Shown here: piece by piece, positions 1 through 12,140 of the stretch
Layout of the letters: each line of letters opens with the position of its first letter
Position numbering within the stretch: the first letter of the stretch is position 1
From: Thamnaconus septentrionalis
Taxonomy: Eukaryota > Chordata > Actinopteri > Tetraodontiformes > Monacanthidae
Length of the DNA stretch: 64,000 nt
Assembly (NCBI GenBank): GCA_009823395.1
Contig: CM020511.1
Location: forward strand, 11,187,001-11,251,000
Direction of reading: 5' to 3'
Translations under genes and position numbers: made by a program
The notes under the pieces: generated by a model
The model's input: only the letters and a program-made list of their open reading frames with translations
Database searches by the model: none
What the model was told of the DNA's origin: nothing

Positions 1-205
1 CCTCCTCCTCCTCCTCCTCTTCCTCCTCCTCCACTAGTCGTCTCTCCATCACCTCTGCTCTCCGCCCCCCCTCCCCCGCCCCCGACTCGCTCCTCTCTCC
101 GTCTACGTGCCTGCCAGCGTTCTTTCTCGGGAGACTTTCGCTGGAGTTGTGCGAGGAGAGAATGTCAGTCCTGTGTAGTTGTGTGTGTCCGTGTCAGTGC
201 GTGCA

Positions 206-278
<73 letters not shown>

Positions 279-300
279 AGAGGTATGTGGAACGTCCCCT
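1..300. promoter_or_regulatory. Pyrimidine- and GC-rich promoter-like stretch
   Basis: It begins with a (CCT)n tract, then C-rich runs of the Sp1/MAZ type, then a short mixed segment with CpGs and a long (GT)n. A possible donor AG|GTATGT sits at 283. It could be the first exon region of a long ncald transcript, or just low-complexity DNA. No start site can be assigned. Confidence 0.2.
210..275. repeat. (GT)n microsatellite
   Basis: About 33 uninterrupted GT units. Long Cys/Val and His/Thr open frames over it are repeat artefacts. Confidence 0.97.
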
Positions 301-2050
301 GGATGTGCTCATTAGCAAAACACGACTGCGTACGGCTCCCCAGAACAAGGCATTCTGGGTATCGCCACTGTCTTTTTTTTTTTTTTTTAACGTGTGTTTA
401 TGAGCAGCTAATGAACAGATTCAGGCATGAATACAGGGCGCACACACACACACACAGAAAGAGAGACAATTACATGCTTTCAATGACCTCTCATGCACAG
501 CGGAAACAAAGAGAAGGGAAGAAACGCTCAACATTCGACAAAGTTAATATTCAAATTTGTTTGGGAGCGTTCTCCAAACTTTCCACTGTGGCCAAAACAA
601 ACAAACAAACAAATAAATAAAATTCAGCTCTTAAAGAAGTTTTCTTTTTTTTTTTTCCAAAACAAAGTGCATATTGAATATGCAATATTAAACACACCAG
701 GTGGGCTCAGAGGAGTGGTGTGTATGCAGCTGGATTTAATTGCTCATGACAATTAGAGTGAGTTGAAAATTGAAAAAATTCTGTGCCTTTAAATATGCAG
801 TTGGTTAAAACTTTACAACTTTTTTTTATAATTTGTAAAAAAAAAAAAAAAAAATGGGCGCGCAAACTTTCACAAAAATTCCTTCCTTTGTCGCTGATGA
901 AACAAACTCTCCTCAAGGTTCGTTTAGTATCTCGGGCTTTGTGTTCTCGTGGCCTTTCTCAGCAGCTGGGCTTTGCCCAGTTGGCCCTGACAACACAAGA
1001 GTTTAAATTTTATTCTTTTATGTTGATCATGTAACAGTGATTTTACTGTGTCGTGTTCTTGCTGTTTTTTTTTTTTCTTCTAAGACTGTCACGTTGTTCT
1101 CCTTCTTTGCATTTTTCTGTATTTTCATTTGGATCAGACCATAAATAAAAAAGAAGAGAGATTTTAATGAACTTTTGAGGTCGATTGTTGCAATTTTGCA
1201 AACCGTGATTCAGCTGCAGCGATGGAGATAAATAACTATTTACCGGGAAAAAAAGAATGTTTTCTCTGCTTTCATTTTCAAAAAAGCTGCATTGTAAAAG
1301 AGTCTGGCAACTAATTTACAAAGTGAGAAGGAATATTATGATGTTAATTAATAAAATCAGCACAAAACATTTCTACTTGCAAAGATATTTTAGTTTTTAA
1401 TGTGATGCCAAAAAAAGCAGCACGCTTCACTGCTCATAATGCAACATAAAATAACCTTTTTATCCCTCCAAGTGTGAGATATGTTTATGAACTGCGTCCT
1501 GAGCCTCTGTTTGCAGCGCTTTCACAAACACACACTTGGAAAGTTGATGCAGCGCCGTCCAGTTTGTTGAGTGTCAGAAAATGAAACGTATACGTCCTGG
1601 CATTTCATTTTAGCCTCGCATTCATCTGCGACTTGTCTCTCTGAAGATTGCGTAACAACGTATTGTTCTGTGAAATTAATTACTCACTGGGTTTCAAGCC
1701 GAGCGTCGACACTCATGAATATGCATTTTCAAGCACAAAAGGAAACAATTTATACCCAATCATATTGCCCCGGCTCCAAACTAATCAGCGTGTAGCCGCC
1801 GAACGGAGAGACACAGTAATCTGGCGCGTAATGGGAAGAAACTGTGAAATGAGCGGAACAGGTGCATAGGTGAACACAGATAAATATAGCCGAGGCTTGA
1901 TGAAATAATTTCTCTGTCCTGGATAATAACTCATTATGTTAATCACAGGCCCTATTAATCATTTTCTCATTTGAACTGTCAGGATGTGATTGTCGCACAA
2001 GGAGATTGTGGGAAGTACAGCGAAAAGATTCGCCTTTTGCCATTCATCAA
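301..2050. other. Non-coding, AT-rich, no gene seen
   Basis: Several T or A homopolymers (for example near 371-388 and 838-854) and a short (CA)n near 441-455. From about 1600 to 1990 the sequence changes character, with homeodomain-type TTAATTA cores and ATGAATATGCAT (an octamer-like motif), which is typical of conserved enhancers but unproven. Confidence 0.6.
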
Positions 2051-2068
2051 AGTCGTGTGGGCACGTAG

Positions 2069-2083
2069 GGAGAGAGAGAGAGA

Positions 2084-2117
<34 letters not shown>
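2069..2117. repeat. (GA)n microsatellite, interrupted
   Basis: GA dinucleotides with a GTGAGGG interruption. Confidence 0.95.
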
Positions 2118-2122
<5 letters not shown>

Positions 2123-2345
2123 AAATGCAGCAGAAATTAACGCCAAAGCCGCTGTGATGGTTTGCGGCCGAGGCACAACAACGAGGAGCCTCCTCGTATC
2201 CTGAGCGAGAGGCGGTGAGAAAGTGTGATAAATAATGCTTTGGCTTCGTTAACCCTCTTTGGCTGTTGGATCCTGACGGTGTCGTAACAAAATATCACAA
2301 CAGGAAACATATTAGCCGGCAGAGTTTGTGTCTGTCTGCTGTTTT

Positions 2346-2349
<4 letters not shown>

Positions 2350-2384
<35 letters not shown>
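2350..2384. repeat. (GT)n microsatellite
   Basis: About 17 GT units, followed by GCGTGCGTGC. Confidence 0.95.
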
Positions 2385-2387
<3 letters not shown>

Positions 2388-2551
2388 CGTGCATATGAGT
2401 AAATGTGTAGCACCAGACTCATATATTGTGATTTTCTCATTGTGAGAATGCCCTACTGGGCCGGCCAGCTGTTCTTGTGCCCATAAAAAGGAGGCAGGAA
2501 TGTCTGGTGGGATGAAGGAGGCTGCAGAGACACAGAGGAGCAGATGTAGGG

Positions 2552-2568
2552 GACACACACACACACAT

Positions 2569-2606
<38 letters not shown>

Positions 2607-2613
2607 ACACACA
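2552..2613. repeat. (CA)n microsatellite, interrupted
   Basis: CA repeats with ATG and AGA interruptions. Together with the tract at 2350 it makes an inverted-complement pair of GT and CA arms about 170 bp apart. Confidence 0.95.
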
Positions 2614-2773
2614 AGCAGTTTAACAGCACAGACTGCAACTGCAAACAGTCCAAATCCTACAAGAGCTCACGTGGCGACACGCCCACATTGGCGTTGACCT
2701 GGGCGTCTGTGAGTTACAGGTTTAGATACTTTTACTTTTAGCCCCGATATGAGCACAAGGACACACACACACA

Positions 2774-2776
<3 letters not shown>

Positions 2777-2848
<72 letters not shown>
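2777..2848. repeat. (CAG)24 trinucleotide repeat
   Basis: Twenty-four uninterrupted CAG units directly after a short (CA)n run. No long coding frame is attached, so it is not a credible polyglutamine or polyalanine tract of a protein. Confidence 0.97.
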
Positions 2849-2849
<1 letters not shown>

Positions 2850-3480
2850 CGAGGTGGTGGTGGAGGCGTTATCGGTCCATATCTGTGCTTGGAGCCACAG
2901 CAGTCTCCAAGGCTGCTATCAGCTCCCCCCCATTATCTCCTTCTGAGAGTGTAGAGGAGGAAGAGGAGGAGGAGGACAGCCTGCCCCCGCCCGGCCCTCC
3001 ACCCCCACCCTGTACTCCAGCAACCAGCAGCGCGAACACGCACACGCATGCGCGCACGCTCAAAAATATTAACGCACGTCCACCGCCGACTCGTTAAGAG
3101 GGCGGAAATGAAATGTGTGTCCCCCGAGTAGCAGAGCTGCTCGCTGCAATACTGCAAAAGTGTGCCGCCGCCGCCGCGGCCGACCGACCGACAGCAACGA
3201 CAACAACAACAGATAATAGTGAGATAAATCTACAGGCGGGAGAAGGTGGAAGGAAAAAGAGATTGAAAGAGGAGTATAGGGAAAGAGAGCAAGAGGGAGG
3301 ATGAGAGAGAGGTGAAGGAGATGGCGAGGGGGAGGGAGGCACAGCAGCCTCCTGCAGGAGCAGCAGCAGCAGCAGCCCTACCTCAGGTCTCATTAACTTA
3401 ATGGTCTCTGAGGACAGCGAAGGGCTGAGCAAAGATGGCGGGGGGAGGGGAGGAAGTACCTCACTGTAAAACAGGTCCAG
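2850..3480. promoter_or_regulatory. CpG-rich promoter-like region with NRF1-like and YY1-like sites
   Basis: GC-rich with many CpGs, including a CCGCCGCCGCGGCCGACC stretch near 3165. GCATGCGC at 3046-3053 is NRF1-like, and AAGATGGCGG at 3432-3441 matches the YY1 consensus, in the orientation usual just downstream of TATA-less start sites. No coding exon or convincing donor was found, so the transcript, if any, is unknown. Confidence 0.35.
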
Positions 3481-3489
3481 CAAATAATT

Positions 3490-4370
3490 TAGAATGGCGC
3501 TGCATGTATTATTTTTTTTTTAACTTTGAGGAATAGCGCGTGGCGGGCGGTGGCTTGGCGCTTTTATTTTGAAGGTCTCACGTGACCTGGATCCAAATAG
3601 CACAAATTTAGGAGGAAGAATGATTTAAAAAAAAAAAAAAAAGCAGTTCGATGCTGCACTTCAGCATGTAATTTTAATGAAGGCGCTTGTTCCGCACTGC
3701 CCTTGAAGAGCCTTTTGTTGTCTGCAAGTATAAAAAAAATGGAGGGAAATTGTTGAATCGCACACAGAAAGCAGACACAAAAATGAAAGGACCTGATGTG
3801 TGTATCGCTCAAATTTAACAAATAATGCACATCTGAAAAAAAAAGTAAAAAGTATTTCTTCCAAAGTCTAATTTTCTGGAAATTGCTTTTAATTTCTGCC
3901 TTTTCAAATGAAACACAGTTGTGTTTCATTTAAATGGGCAGAAACACAAAGAGGTGTTTCTTTCAAAAAATAAAATTCAGCCAATTGATTTAACTGATCA
4001 ATAGAGGAAGACGTTGTGAATATATATAGAAACAAGTATATCAGGTTTATATTAATAATGATATTATTAAGCTTAATAAAAAGAGGCACAATGTGGAAAT
4101 ATCTAAGAAGAAACAGCCAAACAACGCACATCTAATGACCCACCAGACTTATTCTCAGTCTGATTCTACTCACTTTCCTTTCCGTCAGTTCAGTGTTGGA
4201 ATTTATACATTTGTGTTGAGAAACGGGTCAATAAAGACCATGTTCAGATTGACCGTCATATATAATTGAGGTTTTGGCTTTCATACGTAGAGTTTATATC
4301 CAGGAATTCAGATCTATTTCCACCGTGCAGCAGAAGGCTGAATTGTAGCTGTGGCTGGACTGCAGAAGGC
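3490..4370. other. Non-coding, AT-rich, no gene seen
   Basis: Homopolymer runs and TA-rich segments near 4020-4080. The overlapping minus-strand open frames in 3564-4131 are low-complexity Phe/Leu-rich reads without family resemblance. Confidence 0.6.
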
Positions 4371-4789
4371 TCTCAGTCCTCTTTGTGTTGGTGTCGTGGC
4401 CGCCGGTGTTGACAGCGTCTCGCTGCTATCGTCTGGACTGTCCAGACGCTGGCGCCACCAGCAGAAGGGCTTTCTGTGCCACCTGAGGGCGGCGTCACTC
4501 GCAGCCAAGAGTCTAAAAGCGTGCGTGTAGAGCAAATCTGGACCAGGTGCATCATGGGTAAGCTGCGACTTCTCATGCCAGTCAGACTTTTGAAATTCCA
4601 CTAAAAATAACCTCCCTCGTCTTCTTCTTTTCTCTTCGCGGCACTAATGCTACTAATCGTACTACTGCTAATAATAGAGGCGGCGAGTGACACGACGCAG
4701 TCGTACAAAAGCAAATTCATTTTTCTTTAGTTGACTTTTTCTATAGTTGACTTTTTCAAAGTTGCGTCAAATGCCAAACAGCTGCAGAT

Positions 4790-5090
4790 TTTCAGCATAA
4801 CGGAGCGCCGGCCGCTGTAAGACAGCGAGGCCGGAGGCAGAATGAGAGGTCTTTCGCGCCCACCAGACAGGAGGGGGCGCCGCGAGAGGTGAACGGAGTT
4901 CAAAAATGAGCTGACAAAAGCGAACGAAACGGAAAAGTCACGGCGCGGCGCCGCAGCTCTCGGCGCAGGCTATAAATCCTCATAAAATGTGCACTTAGAT
5001 AACATTTCATCTTAGTTAAGAGCACCTTGATCGCAGCTGTGCGAGCCGCCAGGGGGAGAAGCGTCTTTGGAGGATTGCGTATCAGCATTA
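4790..5090. promoter_or_regulatory. CpG-rich patch with TATA box and two CTCF-like sites
   Basis: A CpG-dense stretch (about 4800-4965) is followed by CTATAAATCC (TATA box at 4971). CTCF-like cores lie at 4867-4880 (ACAGGAGGGGGCGC) and 5046-5059 (CCGCCAGGGGGAGA), both on the + strand. It could be a promoter or an insulator-like site. No downstream exon could be assigned. Confidence 0.35.
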
Positions 5091-5575
5091 TGGCAACTCA
5101 CAGCATTCAACTTTTGCGATTGCACCACATGTTTTTTTTTTGTTTTAGTGCGACACAAGCAAACAAAGGCACACACACACACAGACACACAGGGGAAGGA
5201 ACACTCTCCCCTTGCCTTGCTCTCCCTACACACACACACACACACAGATTCTCAGAGACACTGCGGGGACCATCTGACAAGGCCACAGTGACGTGGGTTC
5301 CAGGGGACCAGGAGTGGGTCCCTCCACAGATGGGCTGGGGCCTTGCACCCTCTCCCTAATGCTCCATTCTGCAGCTGTGTGAGATTAGCCAGGTACCATC
5401 AATGCTAATTTGTGCTGATACAACCAAAACTTTTATTGAGATAAAAGGGTAAAAAAAAAGAAAGAGGGAGATAAAGTGCACAAGTAGGAGAGTTGTGGAG
5501 CGAGTCTCCTTGAGTTTGCTGCAGAGGATTCGCTCAAGGCCAACGTGGCCTAGTATGTTTTAGTTAAACGTTTTG

Positions 5576-5662
5576 GGGCCACACGGTGGCACCGTGGTTA
5601 GCACTGTTACCTCACGGCAAGGAGGTCGCAGGTTAGATTGACTTGTGTTGAAAATGGATAGA
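5576..5662 (+). mobile_element. SINE-like dispersed fish repeat, internally deleted copy
   Basis: The CACGGTGGCACCGTGGTTAG...AAGGAGGTCGCAGGTT head with a B-box-like end is followed within about 20 nt by the family's tail (GAAAATGGATAGA). The middle of the element is missing. The same head occurs reversed at 59410-59467. Confidence 0.7.
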
Positions 5663-6932
5663 AAAAAAACAGTTTGTAACCAGTTTGTTGTGCGAAGTTA
5701 GCACCTGCCTTTCAAAGTTGCTAAATAAAAACACAAAGGCCGCAAGAAGTTTCGTCTTTGGAAAATCGCAGTGTGGCCGCTGAATAGTCTATTTGCATCC
5801 TCTCCACCCAATGTTTTGTGTGCGTAACTACATACTCATTAAACCTAAATTACTAAATGGACTAATTTTGCCCGTGTGACGGTCGCAACCTTCATTGCGG
5901 CTCCTGAGTTGATCAGCTTCTCCATTAATTAGCGCGTGTAATGACATTTGTGTCCATTTTTCTGCGTGCAACCCCTGTAAAGTAAAGTAAATCAGACCCT
6001 AAATCGACAACTGGGGGGACATCTGTCAAATTCAACACAGGGCAGTCAGACTTCTCCACTCTTCACCACCACCAGAAGAACTGCAACATTCAACTCCTGC
6101 CAAAGTCATTTGGGAGAAGAGAAAAGTCTTTGCAAGTCAGTGTACTTTCCTTTTCTTTTATCAAAAACATTTTTACCTGTTTCAATTAATGTTTCAATGG
6201 TCGTTGTCTTTCACATGTCAGCAGTGGGGCCCTGTTTCCGTCACATCCTGGCTGGAGCTGCTGCTTCTTTCTCCTTGTTGCAAGAAGCTCAATGTCTATG
6301 AGACTCGGCTGAAAACAACTCAGAATTTTGAATCTTTTAAGATGAACCTGTTGGAATTCAATCTGGAAAGTTTAGCTGCTGTGCAGGGTTAATGACTGTG
6401 GTTCAGTTCTCATATTAAGTGTTGTGCTCTTTCAAGCTGAAATTGATTCCCCACATTTTATTTTTCCTTTTATATTGTTAGAAATCAGCAACTGAAACCC
6501 ATCAGACCAATAAAACTATCCGTCTTTTTCCCTCTGCTTTTAAACAACACACACACACACTGTGAGTAGGCCTAATGTGGTAACTCAGATGGAATACTAT
6601 TTATCACGTGCATAATGTCTCCCAGCTAGCCTATTTTCCTCTGATAAGTAATATACAGCGTGGAGTCATTGCCATGCACACTGCACAGGGAATAATGGGA
6701 AGGGCTTTTTCACTTTATGAAAAACTATTCATCATAACAGAGACAAACAAATTTGATTTCAGCTGTGATTTATTCACTGGCAGAGACTGATATTGTTTTC
6801 ATGCGAAACCAATAAAGGGGCATCATGTGGCTGCTTTGATTACGTTATATTACATTTCCAACGCATTAAATGATAGAAGTGTAATCGTGCTGCGTGCCAC
6901 AAACATAACAGTGCGGGATCTTCACACACAAA

Positions 6933-6963
<31 letters not shown>

Positions 6964-8900
6964 TTCAATGAGAGGTGTGTAGCATAAGTTTCCTAAAAAA
7001 AAAAAAACTTGAGGTGAGGTGAACAAAAAAATTCAAATGTATGTGACCAGCGGGCCATTTTTTTGATTAGCGCTGCAGAAAAGCTGGAAGCGAAGGCGAA
7101 TATGAAAGGAAGTTTCAAAGCTTTGGGCGTTTTCTGGAAAGTGAATAAAAGGAGCTGCTTTAATGGATAAACTTGTTTCTTTTTTGCACATTTCACTGCT
7201 CCTGGCAAAACACATTGTGCCTGCGACGCTCCTCACGCAAGCCCAGTGTTTCAGTTTAAATAAATGCCTTGCAATAAAGGGTTTTTTTCAATAAAGGTTT
7301 TTTTTGTGTTTCCTGCTGAAAACAAGTCGTACATGTCCAAAATACACTTTGTACTTTATACTTTTTAAAATATTTGTTGATTTTTTTTTTTTTTAATGTC
7401 ATAACAGATACGACAGTCGACAGGTACAAAGGGCCTACGGTGTGCTTTCATATTTTCAGTGATCTGCCTCTGTGTTTGCCAAACCACAGGAAACAGATCG
7501 CCGGATGACATCAGCCGGAGCCTCCGAGCCGTCTCTGAGCGCGCTGCCTGCGTCTCACTCACATTCAGATCCAATGCCAAGTCATCAGAGAGATGCAGCC
7601 TGTTAGTGTAATGACTACCTGCAGCCTGACACAGTTACACACGGACACAATGGAGGAATCTGATTAACCACTTAGTCGCGCTCTGCACTGCTGCCTCTAA
7701 TCCACTGTGGTTCTCACATAATTGTATGTAAATAATCTGGGGAGCATAATTGTTCAGTTTTTAAAGGAGGAAACTTCTCTTTGAATGTTGGCAGCGAATT
7801 TCACGCCTCCTCTGGTTTCCTCCTGAGTGAGTTTGTTTTCCCCGTAAGCGTTTTTTTTTCTTTTCTCCCTTTCAAAATTAAAGGCTGCAACTTTTTTTGC
7901 TTTTTGCTGTTGCTTGAAGTTTCCATTGTCTGTGGAAAGCTGGGCCACAACTTTAAGTCTGAGCAATCTCTGATTTTTTTTTTTCCTGTTTTCTCAGTGT
8001 TCACGGCTCATTATGTGAATTGCTGTACCTGACATTACATAGACATTGAGCTTGTTTGCCGCGAGCTAATTGCTGCTGCTGTGGCAAAAATAAAAAGCAT
8101 CGTGTCTTGAATGTCAAATTCTCTTCGGCTCTGCAGAAAAGTACATGTCCCGGATTGTGAGAAAATGTATTAATTTATTTTAAATAAAAAGAAGTAAGCA
8201 GTTATTAAAAGAGTTGATTTATCAGGAGCAGGTGAACATTTTCAACCAATCCACGCAGCGAGAGCTGCTGAACGACGTCCCCCATCTTCAGAGGAATGAA
8301 ACTGCCTTGTTTCCCTCTCGACGCTCCATAAAGATTGTAAATGAACATGTTTCCCAGAAATGAGGCAGGCCCTGACACATTCAGACGTCTCCCCTCCCCG
8401 CCTCTCACAAACAATCCCTCCCCTCTCTCTCGCTCCGTCTCTCCCTACGCCGCTCTCACGTTTCGCCGCCGTGTCAATTACCGTCCCAGTGGTTTTTACC
8501 CCTCCGCCGTCTGACACGTTCCGCCGGGTGTGAGCGTGCGAGCGCTCATCAGCGCCTTTTAACCCTCGCGGCGCCCTGAAACTGGAAGGCAGCCAGTCGT
8601 CGTCCCGCTCCGCCCCTCTGCCCGTCACCGATGAGCACATCAGACAGGGAGCAGGCCTTGTTGATGAGAAGGAATCCACTAATTGTTTGATTATACAGAT
8701 CTTCATGATAATGAATCACTACTCCACGGTTCAGGAACATGGTGTGCAACCCGAATTACCACCCCAACACTCAAGCTGTGAAAGTTGATTACTCATTAGC
8801 GAGTGACTGAGTGGCACAAACATCCCATGCCCCCCCAAACCCCCTTGCACCCCACCCCTCCACACACCCCTGTTTTTTGTTTTTTGTTCTTACTGTATCC
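5663..8900. other. Non-coding, no gene seen
   Basis: Mixed AT-rich sequence with homopolymers, a (TA)n run at 6939-6964 and a more GC-rich, CpG-containing patch at about 8380-8640. The 154-residue minus-strand frame over that patch (8242-8706) has no recognisable domain. Confidence 0.6.
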
Positions 8901-9303
8901 ACCTATAATTGCTGTGTAGCAAAAGTGTCACACGCGGGACTGCCCTGCGCCAAGAAGCCAATTTGTGCTGCCACGTGTTTTATAACCTTTGTCACAAGAG
9001 TTCAAATGCGGCAAAGCATTCGACATTGCAGGCCAACGGGCAGGACACACTGCAGGTTGGAGGACGGAAGCCAGGTAGTGCGGAAAGAACTTCAAGTCCG
9101 AGACAAGAGAAATCAAAGCTTTCCCGGATCATTAAGCGAGCAAGTAAAACAACCGGGAAAACTCAAAACCAGCGCTTCGCACCCAGGCAGTTACAAGGAA
9201 AGCCAACCTCATCACACATGACCCCAATCACTCCTTGCACAAGTCCTTCCAACTCCTGCCATCAGGCCGCCAACACAAAGTTTTAGAGTCTTAAAATGGC
9301 ACT
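8901..9303 (+). mobile_element. Non-LTR retrotransposon (LINE) C-terminal fossil
   Basis: In the frame 9190-9294 the sequence reads ANLITHDPNHSLHKSFQLLP followed by SGRQ. This is the typical end of a LINE reverse-transcriptase ORF (pattern I..D..HPLH..F.LLPSGRR). It ends at TAA 9292-9294. The sequence to the left of 9190 is out of frame and decayed, so the copy is an old 5'-truncated remnant. The left limit is a guess. Confidence 0.65.
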
Positions 9304-9477
9304 GTGTTTAAATCTTGTACTTGTGTTTTTTTTTAGAGAAATCGATGTATGTCTGGTTATAAACTGAGAATAAACTGGGCATAAACTGGAAACGGAAAAG
9401 GTTGGAGCTTATCATGACCAAGCAAAATTTGTTTTGCCTAAAACTAGAATATGCATTTGTGCTTGCGTGAAGGTAAA

Positions 9478-9504
9478 GGTTATATATATAACCTTACATA
9501 GATA

Positions 9505-9546
<42 letters not shown>
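9478..9546. repeat. AT-rich palindrome plus (AT)n tract
   Basis: GGTTATATATATAACC (9478-9493) is a perfect palindrome, extended by flanking GTAAA/TTAC. It is followed by about 40 bp of pure (AT)n from 9507. Confidence 0.9.
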
Positions 9547-9549
<3 letters not shown>

Positions 9550-12105
9550 CAAAAATAATAACAGCCATTCTTTAAGAAAGTATTCATTTTGCCATTCTTT
9601 AAGAAGAAAGTCCAACAATAAATGATTTTGGACAACAGCCACATGTCATCACAGGCACCCTGGTCCTGTCATAGCAACATTTTGTTGCCTAGCACTTACT
9701 AAATTGTCTGTCTCAACGTGACACAAACTATGGTGACCTCTGGATTACCAGACATGGCTGCAGCGAAAGTCATCCTGGGCTGCATCAAGGCACTGCAGCT
9801 GGAATTGGAACTACCATTGCACCCATTGAACATGAATGGGAAATGTTGAGCTTTCATCTCAATGTCATATGTGAATACGGTCTGAAATAATGAATTAATC
9901 CAAGAAACATGAACATGTGGCTATTTTTTGCTTTAAAGTGGAATTTGTTAAGTCATTTTTGTAAAAAAAAAATAAATAAATAAATAAATAAATAAATAAA
10001 GATTTGATTTCTTGGTTCAAGTCTTGTTACTCAATGAAACACAAGCTAATTAAAAATAATATTACAAATATAATACATCTTCACAGATGTGATATGAGAT
10101 ACATAGAATAAATGATGCCTTAATGTTTTATTATTTGAGAAGAACTTTTTTTTACAGGAAAACAGTAATTGCATTTTTGTGCAAATGCTTTAGAAAAACA
10201 TCGTGCTTATGCTGTTTGAGAGACAGAAGAGAGCAGTGATGGTGCATAAAGCAACAAGGAAATGAGCAAAGCATTTATACTTTAGATTAATTTGCATAAT
10301 TCATTCGGCTTTTTTGGGAAATAAATGCAATGACTTGAATATTAAATTTGAGCATACTTTAGAAATTAGCATTGATTCAATGGTGCAAACCCTCAATATT
10401 GCGGCAATTCAATTTGCAGTAAAAAGCTATTGATTATTATTAATCCAAAAGCTACAAAATATTTTTCCTACTCATGGTTGTTCTGTATGATCCACCCTTT
10501 TGAAATCAATCTTGTACACCAATTAAAATGGAGGGTGAACATTGCGAGACAATGTGAATAATGCATCAACACAGACAAAGGAACCCATTTGAATTTTTGC
10601 CTGGTGATAATAAACATACTCTGCATGCAGACATGGAATTTGAAATGAAGTGCAATCTACTCAAAAGGTGTAGAATTAAAAGCGGCAACACATTAAGTCA
10701 GATGCAGGTTAGAATTTCTGCTGCTGGGGATGTTCACCAGTCCAAGCGTAGGATGTACACTGTGGATTAAACTGGGATTTAGAGGTCTTAACATTTCTTA
10801 TCTGTTCTCCTCACTCATTTAATTAATCTCTTTTTTCAGTTTTGTGTTCTGCTCTGACCTCACTGGAAACTCTTTTTGATAGGCCAGAAGAAATCGCTTG
10901 TTTCTCCACTTAATTTTGTCTGCCATGATTCCACCAGTTTGTGTCTTTTTCTCCAAACTTGGAAAGAGTTTCACTGCTCCGAGGCAGGTTGTGTGGCAAA
11001 CACCTTGCGAAAGATAACGGTGAAAAAAATTACCTCAATACAGACAGTAGGGTGGCATGTGGCTCTCCTAATGCGTGAGTGCGTGTGAAGCATTATTCTT
11101 TTCATTGTCTTTGAGGACATGGCCTACATTTTACAGGACGCATCACGGCTGATGCGCCGAGATCTAATGTGGCACAGAGGACGGGCCAGACCCCGGCCGG
11201 TGAATCCCACTGCTTTCACGTGGGCCACTTTTTCTCATCCATCACTTTGGGTTTGGAACGTCAGAAACCAAGAGAGACTGATTAATTCATCAGCCGTCTC
11301 TCCGGCCCTCTTGGCGCGCTCCGGAGCTCGGAGACAGAGGGACGAGCACGCGGCCCGGCTGTAACGTGGGGAGAGTTTACGGTAAAAGATCATTTGACAT
11401 GACTCGTGGTGACAGCCTGGCATGGGACGCTGCGCTCTCCCATAGAGAGACCCGAGATTGGAAGCAGTGTTTTCAAATGACCAAAGCAAAATCCCAATGT
11501 ACTGTTATAGTGACAGACCCTTTTATAAGAGTAGCTCCAAATAAGCACATTTGGGAAGAGGACTCAAATAAATGATCTTTTGGAATATTCTATCAAAGAC
11601 TCGTCACAATATTAATATTCTACCTTCAGATTTGGTGCTTATTGTAGCAGCTTTTCTCTCTTTATTTAATGCCTGTGCCTGTCCTCCTCTTGTTGTAAAT
11701 GTAAAAAGATGTAAATAGAATCTCGAAAAAGAAAAAAAAGCAGGGTAGATGTCCATCCTCTGGAGTGGGAATTGGCTTTGACAGAATGTCCCTGCCTGAA
11801 AAGTAAAAATACAGAGAGGGGGAAGGTGGGGGAGGGGACGGGAGAGATGGGATGGGAGGGGGGAGCACAAAAGACAGAAGCAAGAAAACAAGATAGCGCT
11901 GAACAAGCGATAGGGAAGAGAACCCAGACAGAGTTGGGGGAGGGGCGGCGTCCTGCTCTCATCTTTCCTTTCAAGAGGAAAAAAGAAGAGGGGAGACTGC
12001 AGGATGACAGCAGGGTCTGAGAGTAGCAGCCTTGTGAGAGGCTTGTAGCTGCTGTCAGACCATCACTCTCAGTCTCCCTTTCTCCCTCACACTTTCTCCT
12101 CTGTT

Positions 12106-12140
<35 letters not shown>

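Noticed and set aside
103..620. Overlapping frames with Cys-Val or His-Thr repeats
   Set aside because: They are translations of the (GT)n microsatellite with no coding sequence around them.
8242..8706. 154-codon minus-strand frame in a GC-rich patch
   Set aside because: Higher GC lowers stop frequency. The composition is Arg/Gly/Ser-rich without domain features.
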